Positions 25,026-35,321 of a DNA stretch of 64,000 nt are shown here, one piece after another. The notes under the pieces were generated by a model. The model had not been told where the DNA came from. It was given only the letters and a program-made list of their open reading frames with translations, and ran no database searches. The translations under genes and the position numbers were made by a program. Origin of the DNA: Hoeflea_A sp965204935 (lineage in GTDB: Bacteria > Pseudomonadota > Alphaproteobacteria > Rhizobiales > Rhizobiaceae); the NCBI RefSeq assembly GCF_965204935.1, contig NZ_CBDBFO010000002.1, one strand, 5' to 3'. Within the stretch, counting starts at the first letter, position 1; each line of letters starts with the position of its first letter.

Positions 25026-25532
25026 ATGAATCTTATGATGAGCATAGCGCGCAATCCGGCCGTGCTCGGGCTGGTTGCGGTGCTTGCCCTGGCAGGCTGC
25101 TCGTCCAAGCGGACGTTGCCGAACAGTCCGGGCGAACTCGGTCTGGGTGGCAGCGGCGCCGTTCCCGGATCGCAGCAGGATCTGACACTCAATGTTGGCG
25201 ACCGGATATTCTTTGACACGGACTCTGCGGCCATCCGGCCCGATTCCGCCACGACGCTGGATCGTCAGGCCCAGTGGCTGAAGAAATATCCGGACAAGTC
25301 GGTGACCATTGAAGGCCATGCCGACGAACGCGGCACGCGTGAATACAATCTGGCGCTCGGTGCAAGGCGAGCGGCCGCGACGCAATCCTATCTGATATCG
25401 AAGGGGATTTCGTCGAACCGCATCAAAACGATTTCCTACGGCAAGGAACGTCCGGTCGCGGTTTGCGATGACATTTCATGCTGGTCGCAGAACCGCCGCG
25501 CGGTAACGGTTGTCTCGGGTGTGGGCAGCTGA
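25026..25532 (+). CDS. pal: Peptidoglycan-associated lipoprotein Pal
   Basis: 168 residues. A lipoprotein signal peptide ends in the lipobox LAGC (Cys25). The C-terminal half is an OmpA-like peptidoglycan-binding domain (FFDTDSAAIRPDS, VTIEGHADERGTREYNLALGARRA). It anchors the outer membrane to peptidoglycan and responds to Tol. Start chosen at the ATG preceded by GAGGAGA. Member of the tol-pal run. Confidence 0.95.
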   Translation: MNLMMSIARNPAVLGLVAVLALAGCSSKRTLPNSPGELGLGGSGAVPGSQQDLTLNVGDRIFFDTDSAAIRPDSATTLDRQAQWLKKYPDKSVTIEGHADERGTREYNLALGARRAAATQSYLISKGISSNRIKTISYGKERPVAVCDDISCWSQNRRAVTVVSGVGS

Positions 25533-25590
25533 TGTCTTTGGACGTCCGAGGGGCATTCGGGTAGCGCCGTCGAGGCAAGGGTAAAGAACA

Positions 25591-26478
25591 ATGATCGCAT
25601 ATTCCCGCATTCTGGCCGCCTGTCTGTCATTGACGATCGCGCCGGGCCTGGCTCACGCGGCCTGGGCAACAATGTCCGCGCCGGCTGTGGTTTCGCCGGT
25701 GGAATCATCGGCGAGGGCACCTGTCGTTCTTGTGCAGGCAGATGACTCCACCTTCCGCATCGGTCAGCTTGAAGAGCAGGTGCGGATCCTCAACGGGCGT
25801 ATCGAGGAAATGAATTTCCAGCTCCTGCAGATGCAGGAACAGATGCGCCAGATGCAGGAGGACAACGAGTTCCGCTTCCAGGAACTCGAGAACGTCAGCG
25901 GCCAGCGTTCCGAGGCGGAACAGCCGCAGGCGCAGGAACAACGCAGTGTCGTGGTCCTCGAACCGGCCGGTCAATCCGACAGTTCACAGCAGCTCGGCAC
26001 CATCACATTCGATCAGAATGGCGAAGTGGTTGACGGTCAGCAGGCAAATCCGGATGCGGGGCAGGACCAGACCCAAACGGCTGCCCTGCCGGCATCGGAT
26101 TCGGAGGAGCTCTACCGGGCGGCCTACGGCTTTATCCTCTCCGGCGATTACCCTCAGGCGGAATCGGCTTTCCGAACCTATATCGAACAGTATCCGGGCG
26201 AGCCGAAAGTCGCCGACGCCTATTTCTGGCTTGGCGAGGCGCAATATTCGCAAGGCACCTTTCACGAGGCCGCCAAGACACTGCTGACGGCGCACAAGCA
26301 ATATCCAAGCGCCGCCAAGGCACCGGAGATGCTGCTGAAACTCGGCATGTCGCTCGCCGCGCTTGACAATCGCGACACGGCCTGCGCGACTTATCGGGAA
26401 GTGCTGACACGCTATCCGAATGCCTCGGATGCGGTCAGAAGCAAGGTCGCGGTCGAGCAGAGCCGCATGAGCTGCTAG
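25591..26478 (+). CDS. cpoB: Tol-Pal system protein CpoB (YbgF)
   Basis: 295 residues. Signal peptide, then a coiled-coil segment (RIGQLEEQVRILNGRIEEMNFQ and a Met/Gln-rich run, about residues 52-95), a Gln/Ala-rich linker, and C-terminal TPR repeats (ELYRAAYGFILSGDYPQAESAF onward). CpoB coordinates peptidoglycan synthesis with Tol-driven outer-membrane constriction in E. coli. It ends 11 bases before tilS. Confidence 0.9.
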   Translation: MIAYSRILAACLSLTIAPGLAHAAWATMSAPAVVSPVESSARAPVVLVQADDSTFRIGQLEEQVRILNGRIEEMNFQLLQMQEQMRQMQEDNEFRFQELENVSGQRSEAEQPQAQEQRSVVVLEPAGQSDSSQQLGTITFDQNGEVVDGQQANPDAGQDQTQTAALPASDSEELYRAAYGFILSGDYPQAESAFRTYIEQYPGEPKVADAYFWLGEAQYSQGTFHEAAKTLLTAHKQYPSAAKAPEMLLKLGMSLAALDNRDTACATYREVLTRYPNASDAVRSKVAVEQSRMSC

Positions 26479-26489
26479 AATGGGATGAG

Positions 26490-27821
26490 GTGTCTGGGGT
26501 CCAGCCGGAAGTTGCAATTGAGACATTCGTTTCCGGGCTACGGCCGTCCAAGACACTGTGCGTCGCCGTTTCCGGAGGCAGCGATTCGACAGCGCTGCTG
26601 CATCTCCTCGACAAGCATCTCAATCAAGGCGGCGGGCCGCGCCTCGTCGCCGTCACTGTCGATCACGGCCTGAGAGCGGCTTCCTCCGAAGAGGCCGAGC
26701 AAGTCGCCGGTTTCTGCAAATCGCGTGGCATACGCCACATCACCAAGCAGTGGACCGGGGAAAAACCCGACAGCGGCCTGCAGGATGCGGCTCGGAACGC
26801 CCGCTATGAACTCTTACGCCAGGCGGCTCTTTCTGAGGGGGCGGCGGGTGTCGTCAGCGCACACACCCGTGACGACCAGCTCGAGACCATCCGGATGCGG
26901 CAACGGCGCGGAATGGGGCGCGGTCTGTCGGGCATGGCGGATGCCGTGCTCTACAACCGCGACTGCTGGATTCTCAGACCCCTGCTCAACGTGTCCAGGA
27001 CCGCACTGCGCGAAGTCCTGCGGCGTGACGGCGTCGCATGGATCGATGATCCAAGCAATGACGACCGCCGCTTTGAGCGTGTCCGTGTCCGCAACGAAGC
27101 CGGGACACCCGAGGTCGACGACGAGTTGCTGTCGATGGTCGACGCCATGGCGCAGGCACGGCGCAAGGACGGCGAGCGGCTGGCGCGGTTTCTTCATGAT
27201 GATGTCGCCATTCACGGAGACATGCTTGCCGAATTGCCGCTGGTTCCCGAGGGTCTTTCCGATGTACTGCAGCAGGCCGTCGCTCTGCTGGCGGCACTGC
27301 TTGGAGGGCGGGCCTATCTTCCCGGCTCGCGTTCGCAGGACCAGATCGCGCGGCTTGTGGCCGGTGGCGGGCCGCCGCGCGTCAATCTCAGCCGTTCGGT
27401 AATCGACCGGCGTGCACGGCGCGTGTTCATCTACCGCGAACGACGTTCCATACCGACTGTCAGGCTGCCGGCCGGCGAAGAAACCATCTGGGATGGACGC
27501 TATCGGGTGCGAAGCCTGTACAAACGGCGATCCGCCCTGATCGGCGCCGCTGATGATGATCCTGCCCTGATCCCACGGCACCTCGATGCGCAACTGCCGC
27601 GCGGCGTGATTTCGAGGGCTGCCAGAGGGCAGCCGGCGCTGATTTCCCAGTCCCGGGACGGCGCCTTGAAAGCGCGGCGACCCGTGATGCGCTCGCCTTA
27701 CCTGTCGGTGGTCCGGCACTTCACGCATTTCGACCTGTTTTTGCCCGATTTCGAGCGTAGCGTCGCCAATGAAAGCGCCGCTCTGTTCGGATTGCCGCCA
27801 TATCCCGAACCGCCTTTGTAA
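26490..27821 (+). CDS. tilS: tRNA(Ile)-lysidine synthetase TilS
   Basis: 443 residues from a GTG start with GGATGAGG directly upstream. It modifies C34 of tRNA-Ile(CAT) to lysidine with ATP and lysine, switching decoding from Met to Ile codons. It has the PP-loop motif VAVSGGSDSTALLHLL (residues 26-40) and SAHTRDDQLETIRMR, where E. coli-type enzymes read HHxDDQxET. It sits between cpoB and ftsH, the common alphaproteobacterial order. Confidence 0.93.
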   Translation: MSGVQPEVAIETFVSGLRPSKTLCVAVSGGSDSTALLHLLDKHLNQGGGPRLVAVTVDHGLRAASSEEAEQVAGFCKSRGIRHITKQWTGEKPDSGLQDAARNARYELLRQAALSEGAAGVVSAHTRDDQLETIRMRQRRGMGRGLSGMADAVLYNRDCWILRPLLNVSRTALREVLRRDGVAWIDDPSNDDRRFERVRVRNEAGTPEVDDELLSMVDAMAQARRKDGERLARFLHDDVAIHGDMLAELPLVPEGLSDVLQQAVALLAALLGGRAYLPGSRSQDQIARLVAGGGPPRVNLSRSVIDRRARRVFIYRERRSIPTVRLPAGEETIWDGRYRVRSLYKRRSALIGAADDDPALIPRHLDAQLPRGVISRAARGQPALISQSRDGALKARRPVMRSPYLSVVRHFTHFDLFLPDFERSVANESAALFGLPPYPEPPL

Positions 27822-27970
27822 CAAAGGGTTCAGGTAAGATCGGTAATAATTGCCGCAGTTGTGGCATCTGCGCCCTTGGTGGTCTTGGCAAGGGACCTTC
27901 GGGGACCTATGTTATTGCCACATGAAAACGCCTGCCTAAAGGCGGGCCGCCGGCTGTTTCGGGGTACCGT

Positions 27971-29908
<1,938 letters not shown>

Positions 29909-29931
29909 CGGACCGTCAAGGAAAACTTGCG

Positions 29932-29959
29932 AAAATGGCCGCTTGAAGCGGCCATTTTT
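29932..29959 (+). terminator. Intrinsic terminator after ftsH
   Basis: A perfect 11-bp stem (29932-29942 with 29948-29958) with loop TTGAA, whose 3' arm ends in TTTTT (29955-29959). The target duplication of the insertion sequence starts two bases later, so the element landed just outside the ftsH transcription unit. Confidence 0.9.
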
Positions 29960-29964
29960 GTTAG

Positions 29965-29977
29965 CCCGAATAATTCA
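29965..29977 (+). repeat. Left terminal inverted repeat of the IS
   Basis: CCCGAATAATTCA, identical to the complement of 31568-31580. After base 13 the two ends diverge. The 4-bp TTAG target duplication abuts it on the outside. Confidence 0.93.
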
Positions 29978-30037
29978 CGATGGTTGTGTTGCCGGCCCTG
30001 GCAGCATGTTTTCTTCGCCCTATTGATTCTGGACGCA

Positions 30038-30062
30038 CCCCGAATGCCACGTCGGGGTTTTT
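30038..30062 (+). terminator. Terminator hairpin inside the IS left end
   Basis: Stem CCCCGA (30038-30043) and TCGGGG (30052-30057) followed by TTTTT (30058-30062). Oriented to stop transcription entering the element from the ftsH side, which would protect the minus-strand transposase gene from antisense transcription. Confidence 0.6.
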
Positions 30063-30131
30063 CCGGCGGGCGGCGGGGTTATCTGGAGTTTTGCGTGTTG
30101 CTGTTTCAGGTTGGTCGGGGCGATATGAGCG

Positions 30132-31472
30132 TCAGGCGACGCGCGGCGGGGCCAGCGCGTCGAACATAAGCCGAATGAGGCTCTGGCACGGGCACGAAGC
30201 TGGCAAAGTCATGACGACCCTTGTTTTCTTCTCGACGATGGTCGCGGCCAGTTTGACGAGGTGAAGCCGCAACGTATCAAACTGGGCGTGTCGCCACTGG
30301 GAGCGTTTTGGACAGGTCGCCCGCAGCATCCACCATAGCCAGTAAGCACAGCCGTGCAGCATGAGCCGCATCTGATTGGCGCTGGCCCTTGAGCAAGACG
30401 TGCGATCCGAGGCGAGGTGGCTCTTCCAGCCCTTGATGTGGTTCTCGGCCTGTCCGCGTGCGCAGTAGATCTTCTCGTAAACGTGCTTGCCGCGCGGGGC
30501 GGTCAGATTGGTCACGACGAAGCGTGTGTCGCGCCCCAGGGGACCGACCTCGACCCGGGCAATGACGCGCTGTTCTTTCGACCAGGATCGGGCCGCATAA
30601 GAGAATGTCTTGAACCGACGCAGTTTCTCGCCCTTTCGCGCGTAGCGTTCCGCCGTGGATGCCTCCAGAGTTTGCACCTGTGCCTGAAGCCGTTGGTTAC
30701 CCGACAGGCCGAAGACGTAGCGCAGCCCGAGAGTGTCACACAGGTCCAGAACCTCGGGAGTGCCGTAGTGGCTATCGGCCCGCAGCAGGATCTCGGTCGT
30801 AGGCCAATGGCGTCGGATCGATCGGATCAGGCGCCGGATGTGGGCAGCGGCCTCCTTGCCGGTTGGCCGACGGGCCGGGCGCAGCACAGCCCCGACAAGA
30901 CGTCCCTCGCCGTCGAAGACCACAATCGGCTGGAAACCATATTCATCGTAGTAGCTGTTGAACAGGCGTAGCTGCTGGTGGCCATGGACAGCATCGAAAG
31001 TGTCGTCGATGTCGAGTACGATGTGGCGGGGCGCACGGGCAAAAGACGTGCAATAAAACCGTACCATCTCACGCCCCATCCGGATCAGCGCCCGTGTGTT
31101 GGCCAGGTTTTCCATGCGCGAGATCGTGGGCTGCGAGCACAGGGCCGCCCCGGTCCCGGGATCGCGCTCGAGAGCGAGTTTGAACGCCGGTTCAGTCCGT
31201 AGATCATCCGCGTCGTTGCCATCCTCATATCCCGCTGCGATCATCATGATCCGGAACCGGATGATGTCTTGCAGGCTGTGCCGCACCTTGCCCGGTTCTC
31301 GTGGATCGGTGAGGCACGAAGAGACAAGGCCCGCCAGGTCGTGCCGACGTTCGACCTCCCGCAAAAGCGTCAGACCGGCATTGGAACTCATCTCCGCGCC
31401 ATCAAAATTGAGAAGGATCGGTTTGCCGTTTAAGGGTGACAAAGCGGGCGAGGTGAAAGTAGACTGCATCAT
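30132..31472 (-). CDS. IS1380-family transposase
   Basis: 446 residues from the preferred ATG at 31472; an upstream in-frame start at 31538 would add 22 residues. It is a DDE transposase with VLDIDDTFDAVHGHQQL (first Asp), ILLRADSHYGTPEVLDLC (second Asp) and YEKIYCARGQAENHIKGWK (Glu in a Y-R-E-K-like signature). The frame is uninterrupted, so the enzyme is probably active. It fills most of the element between its inverted repeats. Confidence 0.93.
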   Translation of the reverse strand: MMQSTFTSPALSPLNGKPILLNFDGAEMSSNAGLTLLREVERRHDLAGLVSSCLTDPREPGKVRHSLQDIIRFRIMMIAAGYEDGNDADDLRTEPAFKLALERDPGTGAALCSQPTISRMENLANTRALIRMGREMVRFYCTSFARAPRHIVLDIDDTFDAVHGHQQLRLFNSYYDEYGFQPIVVFDGEGRLVGAVLRPARRPTGKEAAAHIRRLIRSIRRHWPTTEILLRADSHYGTPEVLDLCDTLGLRYVFGLSGNQRLQAQVQTLEASTAERYARKGEKLRRFKTFSYAARSWSKEQRVIARVEVGPLGRDTRFVVTNLTAPRGKHVYEKIYCARGQAENHIKGWKSHLASDRTSCSRASANQMRLMLHGCAYWLWWMLRATCPKRSQWRHAQFDTLRLHLVKLAATIVEKKTRVVMTLPASCPCQSLIRLMFDALAPPRVA

Positions 31473-31567
31473 GGTAAGGGGGCCTGTCTGTGAAACTGGA
31501 GCTTTCGGCGTCGTTAACCGAAAAATACCTGCTTTCAAAAGCTTGCGCCACCCTTACCACACACCCA

Positions 31568-31580
31568 TGAATTATTCGGG
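31568..31580 (-). repeat. Right terminal inverted repeat of the IS
   Basis: Complement reads CCCGAATAATTCA, a perfect match to the left end. The target duplication TTAG follows at 31581-31584. Confidence 0.93.
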
Positions 31581-31672
31581 TTAGAAAGACTTGGTAACGA
31601 TATCTGATCCACTTCGGCCGGCGAAAATGCTATTGATCGGCGGGCACAGCCAGCGATCGAATTGAGGGACAT

Positions 31673-33025
31673 ATGTCACGCAAGTATTTCGGAACCGACG
31701 GTATACGCGGGAAATCCAACACATTTCCCATGACGCCGGATGTCGCCATGCGCGTTGGACTTGCGGCCGGTAAACTGTTCCGCAGGGGCGATCATCGTCA
31801 TCGCGTGGTCATCGGCAAGGACACGCGGCTCTCCGGCTACATGCTGGAGAATGCTCTTGTCGCGGGATTTACTGCCTCCGGCATGGATGTCTTCCTGCTC
31901 GGCCCGATCCCGACACCGGCCGTGGCCATGCTGACGCGGTCGTTGCGCTCCGATATCGGCGTGATGATCTCCGCCTCGCACAACCCCTATGAAGACAACG
32001 GAATCAAGCTGTTCGGTCCCGACGGTTTCAAGCTGTCCGACGAGATCGAGCTGCAGATCGAGCGACTGATCGAAGCGGACATGTCGAGACTGCTGGCGAA
32101 ATCCGAGGCCATCGGCCGCGCCAAGCGCATTGACGGCGTGCACGATCGCTATATCGAATTCGCCAAACGCACGATGCCGCGTGACGTGTCGTTGAGCGGC
32201 TTGCGTGTCGCAATCGATTGCGCCAACGGTGCTGCCTACAAGGTGGCGCCGGCCGCGCTCTGGGAGCTCGGCGCCGAAGTGATCACGCTGGGCAATGAGC
32301 CGAATGGCCACAATATCAACCTGGATTGTGGCTCAACCCATCCGGTTGCGCTCGCCAAGAAAGTGCATGAAGTGCGTGCCGACATCGGCATTGCGCTCGA
32401 CGGCGATGCCGATCGGGTGCTGATTGTCGATGAAAAGGGTGCGGTGGTCGATGGCGACCAGCTGATGGCCGTGATCGCCGAATCCTGGTCCGGTGATGAG
32501 CGGCTCTCGGGCGGCGGCATTGTTGCGACGGTGATGTCGAATCTCGGCCTCGAGCGCTTCCTGACCGATCACGGCCTGCAACTTGCACGCACCAAGGTGG
32601 GTGACCGCTATGTTGTCGAGCATATGCGCTCGAACGGGTTCAACGTTGGCGGCGAGCAGTCCGGACATATCGTGCTTTCCGATTTCGCGACCACCGGCGA
32701 CGGGCTCGTGGCATCGTTGCAGATCCTTGCTTGCGTCAAGCGCATGGACCGGCCCGTCAGCGAGGTCTGCCGGCGTTTCGAGCCAGTTCCGCAACTTTTG
32801 AAGAATGTTCGCATCTCCGGTGGAAAGCCGCTGGAGAACAAGCATGTGCAGGAGGCGATCCGCACTGCCGAGGACGAGCTGGCCGAGAGCGGCCGACTGG
32901 TCATTCGCCCGTCGGGAACAGAGCCGCTCATCCGCGTGATGGCGGAAGGCGACGACAAGGCGATGATCGAGCGCATCGTCGACAAGCTGGTCGACGTGAT
33001 CTCCGGCGAGCGCAGCGCCGCCTGA
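31673..33025 (+). CDS. glmM: Phosphoglucosamine mutase GlmM
   Basis: 450 residues. It converts glucosamine-6-phosphate to glucosamine-1-phosphate for UDP-GlcNAc, peptidoglycan and lipid A. It has the active-site phosphoserine motif MISASHNPYEDNG (Ser102), the metal loop DGDADR and the C-terminal phosphate-binding RPSGTEPLIRVM. It starts 92 bases beyond the insertion sequence. In relatives it follows ftsH directly, so its expression may now depend on a promoter in this short spacer or in the element. Confidence 0.96.
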   Translation: MSRKYFGTDGIRGKSNTFPMTPDVAMRVGLAAGKLFRRGDHRHRVVIGKDTRLSGYMLENALVAGFTASGMDVFLLGPIPTPAVAMLTRSLRSDIGVMISASHNPYEDNGIKLFGPDGFKLSDEIELQIERLIEADMSRLLAKSEAIGRAKRIDGVHDRYIEFAKRTMPRDVSLSGLRVAIDCANGAAYKVAPAALWELGAEVITLGNEPNGHNINLDCGSTHPVALAKKVHEVRADIGIALDGDADRVLIVDEKGAVVDGDQLMAVIAESWSGDERLSGGGIVATVMSNLGLERFLTDHGLQLARTKVGDRYVVEHMRSNGFNVGGEQSGHIVLSDFATTGDGLVASLQILACVKRMDRPVSEVCRRFEPVPQLLKNVRISGGKPLENKHVQEAIRTAEDELAESGRLVIRPSGTEPLIRVMAEGDDKAMIERIVDKLVDVISGERSAA

Positions 33026-33323
33026 TACGGTGATCGGCCGACCTGGCGTATCCATTCACCCGCATTGAAGACGTTGAAATCGTGCCGCTGCCGTTGGGGC
33101 GAAGCCCGCATTTTTTTGCAAAAATGCACCCCATCGCGCCGTTCACACCAAATATTTCCTGTTGTTACTCTTTGAAATTGTTCAAAAAAAATCGATTCCT
33201 CGGTAAACGGACATAGATAACAGGCTCTTAACCTTTTTACGCGACACTTCCCACCGTGCAATTAAAAATCGCCACGGCGCGGGCATGGGGGTCCGTCCTG
33301 TTTGGTGGGCGTGGAGTATTGAG

Positions 33324-34190
33324 ATGAGAGCTTACCTGATAGCAGCCACCACGGCACTTGTTGCCTCACCGGCATTGGCTGCCGACACGATTCCAACACC
33401 GACGCCGGAGCCGGTGCCGGTTTATCATTCCGAGATGCGTGGCACGACCCACGTTGCCGATGGCGACTGGTCAGGTGTCTATGTCAAGGGACAGGTCGGC
33501 TATGTCTGGCCCGCGATCCGCGGCGCCACCTACGCGGTTGCTGGTGGAACCGGAATTTTCGCCACGCACGATGTCGACAACACCTGGACCGCTGGCGTGG
33601 GCGCCGGTTACCAGATCAACCGGTACCTGAGAACGGAACTGATGTTTGACTACATCTTTGATTCCGACTTCACCGGATCGACCTTTGGCGGTTGTGGCGT
33701 GCTTCCGGCAGGTCCTTGCGTCTCGACCGATCTGGCGACCTGGAACGCATATTCGCTGATCGCCAGTGTTTATGTCGACCTGGATTTCTGGGGCCACGGC
33801 TCCGCTTGGGGTCACTTCGTACCCTATGTCGGCGGCGGTATCGGCGGATCCTACGTCAACTGGAGCGATCTGCAGAATACCTCGTGTGAAGTTGCCGATC
33901 CTACGAACTGTGATCCGACCATCTACCACGAGGGCCACGGCTCCTGGCGCTTTGCCTGGGAAGTCGGTGCTGGCGGTTCCTACTATTTCCGCTGCGACTT
34001 CGCCGCAGAGGCCGGCTACAAGTATCGCCGCATCGAGGGCGGGAGCTTCTTCGGCGTCGCTGCCGGTGCCGGTCCTGGCTGGGACTCGGGCTTCAGCGCA
34101 CACATGGTCAATGCCGGTCTGCGCTACTATCCGGGCCGCGACTGCGAGCCGCCTTACGAGCCGCCGGTCGTGCCGCCGGTCTACAAGTAA
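33324..34190 (+). CDS. Outer-membrane beta-barrel protein (Omp25/31-like)
   Basis: 288 residues. The signal peptide (RAYLIAATTALVASPALAA) is followed by a proline-rich linker (TIPTPTPEPVPVYH) and a beta-barrel rich in aromatic alternation (GVYVKGQVGYVWP, AGVGAGYQINRYLRTELMFDYIF, AGYKYRRIEGG), closing with a Pro/Tyr-rich tail. It resembles the small Omp25/Omp31-like barrels of Hyphomicrobiales. Start set at the ATG with GGAG eight bases upstream. The 298-base spacer before it holds AT-rich sequence and a weak hairpin (33109-33127) but no recognisable gene. Confidence 0.85.
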   Translation: MRAYLIAATTALVASPALAADTIPTPTPEPVPVYHSEMRGTTHVADGDWSGVYVKGQVGYVWPAIRGATYAVAGGTGIFATHDVDNTWTAGVGAGYQINRYLRTELMFDYIFDSDFTGSTFGGCGVLPAGPCVSTDLATWNAYSLIASVYVDLDFWGHGSAWGHFVPYVGGGIGGSYVNWSDLQNTSCEVADPTNCDPTIYHEGHGSWRFAWEVGAGGSYYFRCDFAAEAGYKYRRIEGGSFFGVAAGAGPGWDSGFSAHMVNAGLRYYPGRDCEPPYEPPVVPPVYK

Positions 34191-34211
34191 GACCAGCAGT
34201 CAGACTTTTCG

Positions 34212-34238
34212 AAACCGCCCGGCTTGCCGGGCGGTTTT
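34212..34238 (+). terminator. Intrinsic terminator after the first OMP gene
   Basis: Perfect 11-bp stem AAACCGCCCGG / CCGGGCGGTTT (34212-34222, 34227-34237) with a 4-base loop and T run. Confidence 0.92.
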
Positions 34239-34308
34239 GCTGTTGAAGGGTGGTTTTATCGGCAGGCATGGATAATCGCCGGTAAATGAACGTGGTGAAG
34301 AAACATGC

Positions 34309-34323
34309 TTAACCGCAACTTAA
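34309..34323 (+). promoter_or_regulatory. CtrA-type box before the second OMP gene, perfect
   Basis: TTAA (34309-34312), seven bases, TTAA (34320-34323), 80 bases before the ATG of the downstream outer-membrane protein gene. In Brucella, CtrA binds the promoter of omp25, an outer-membrane protein of the same broad type, so this site fits a conserved link. Binding here is inferred. Confidence 0.6.
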
Positions 34324-34403
34324 CCAGTTTGCCCGATAGTCATTTCATCGACTTAGCTCGCGGTGACAATGCACACTCCGAGCCTGGCAGAGGAACTGGT
34401 TTT

Positions 34404-35246
34404 ATGATCAAAAGTGTATTGTCCCGTTCACTGATCGCTGCGCTTCTCGTGGGCGCCTCTAGCACCGCGATGTCAGCGGACCTGGACAACATAATTTATG
34501 CACCTGAATTGCCCAGGACCCAGCCGGTGGAGATCGGCAACGGGTGGTACCTGCGCGGCGATGTCGGCTACGACTTTTCGACCGAGGGTGATGCGACGTC
34601 TTTCAGGACCTGGGACTTCAACACCAACACCGAAGGTCCGGCGGTTGCCTATTCATCCTCGTCGTTCGATACGGATGTGACGGCTGGCTTCGGCGTTGGC
34701 TACCAGTTCACCAACTGGCTGCGCGGCGAGGGCATGTTCAACTATCAGCGCGGCACGTTCAACGCCACCAGCAGTGCGGCGGCGGTCCCCTGTACCACCC
34801 TGCTTGCCGACGGATGTAACACCAGCGGTGCAGCGGACTTCGAATCCTACGGCCTGATGGCGAATGGTTACATCGACCTTGGGACCTTTGTGGGCCTTAC
34901 GCCCTATGTCGGCGCCGGCGCCGGCGTGACCCTCGTGGACTACGGCAACTACCTTGCATCGGAAACCTGTGTGGGCGCCTGCCCGGGCGGAACGACGCCC
35001 GTTACGGTCACGCATGCGGGCCAGTCCGACTGGCGCTTTACTTATGCGCTCATGGCCGGCTTGTCCTATGAATTCATGCGCAATCTGAAAGCGGATCTCG
35101 GGTACAAGTACACCAACGTTTCGGGCGGCGATATTTATGCCTTCGATGGCGCTTCGGCAGCGGCCGGCGCCACCGGCGTGCAGAGCTCGGACAACGGATA
35201 TTCGACCCACAACGTCACGGCATCGCTTCGCTACGCTCTTTGGTAG
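34404..35246 (+). CDS. Outer-membrane beta-barrel protein (Omp25-like)
   Basis: 280 residues. Signal peptide (IKSVLSRSLIAALLVGASSTAMSA), then NGWYLRGDVGYDFS and further amphipathic strands (TAGFGVGYQFTNWLRGEGMFNY, YVGAGAGVTLVDYG, RFTYALMAGLSYEFM, LKADLGYKYTN), ending in an aromatic residue (SLRYALW), the usual assembly signal for the BAM complex. It shares its plan with the preceding OMP but is not a close copy. Start set by GAGGAAC nine bases upstream. A perfect CtrA box lies in its promoter region. Confidence 0.87.
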   Translation: MIKSVLSRSLIAALLVGASSTAMSADLDNIIYAPELPRTQPVEIGNGWYLRGDVGYDFSTEGDATSFRTWDFNTNTEGPAVAYSSSSFDTDVTAGFGVGYQFTNWLRGEGMFNYQRGTFNATSSAAAVPCTTLLADGCNTSGAADFESYGLMANGYIDLGTFVGLTPYVGAGAGVTLVDYGNYLASETCVGACPGGTTPVTVTHAGQSDWRFTYALMAGLSYEFMRNLKADLGYKYTNVSGGDIYAFDGASAAAGATGVQSSDNGYSTHNVTASLRYALW

Positions 35247-35267
35247 GCGGTGACCATCTCAGGCAAG

Positions 35268-35294
35268 AAGGCGGGCCAGCGGTCCGCCTTTTTT
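35268..35294 (+). terminator. Intrinsic terminator after the second OMP gene
   Basis: Stem AAGGCGG (35268-35274) and CCGCCTT (35284-35290) followed by a T run to 35294. Confidence 0.85.
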
Positions 35295-35321
35295 GTTGTC
35301 CGGACTTGCCGGCAAGGCAGG

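Larger units (their letters stand above)
29965..31580 (-). mobile_element. IS1380-family insertion sequence, intact
   Basis: A 1616-bp element bounded by perfect 13-bp inverted repeats CCCGAATAATTCA (29965-29977, and the complement of 31568-31580). It is flanked by the 4-bp direct repeat TTAG (29961-29964 and 31581-31584), the target duplication. Length, termini and a single DDE transposase gene fit the IS1380 family. The ends, duplication and coding frame are intact, so the insertion is probably recent and possibly still mobile. It separates ftsH from glmM without breaking either. Confidence 0.95.

Noticed and set aside
33109..33127. AT hairpin after glmM as a terminator
   Set aside because: The stem is mainly A-T pairs of low stability and the T run lies inside the stem.
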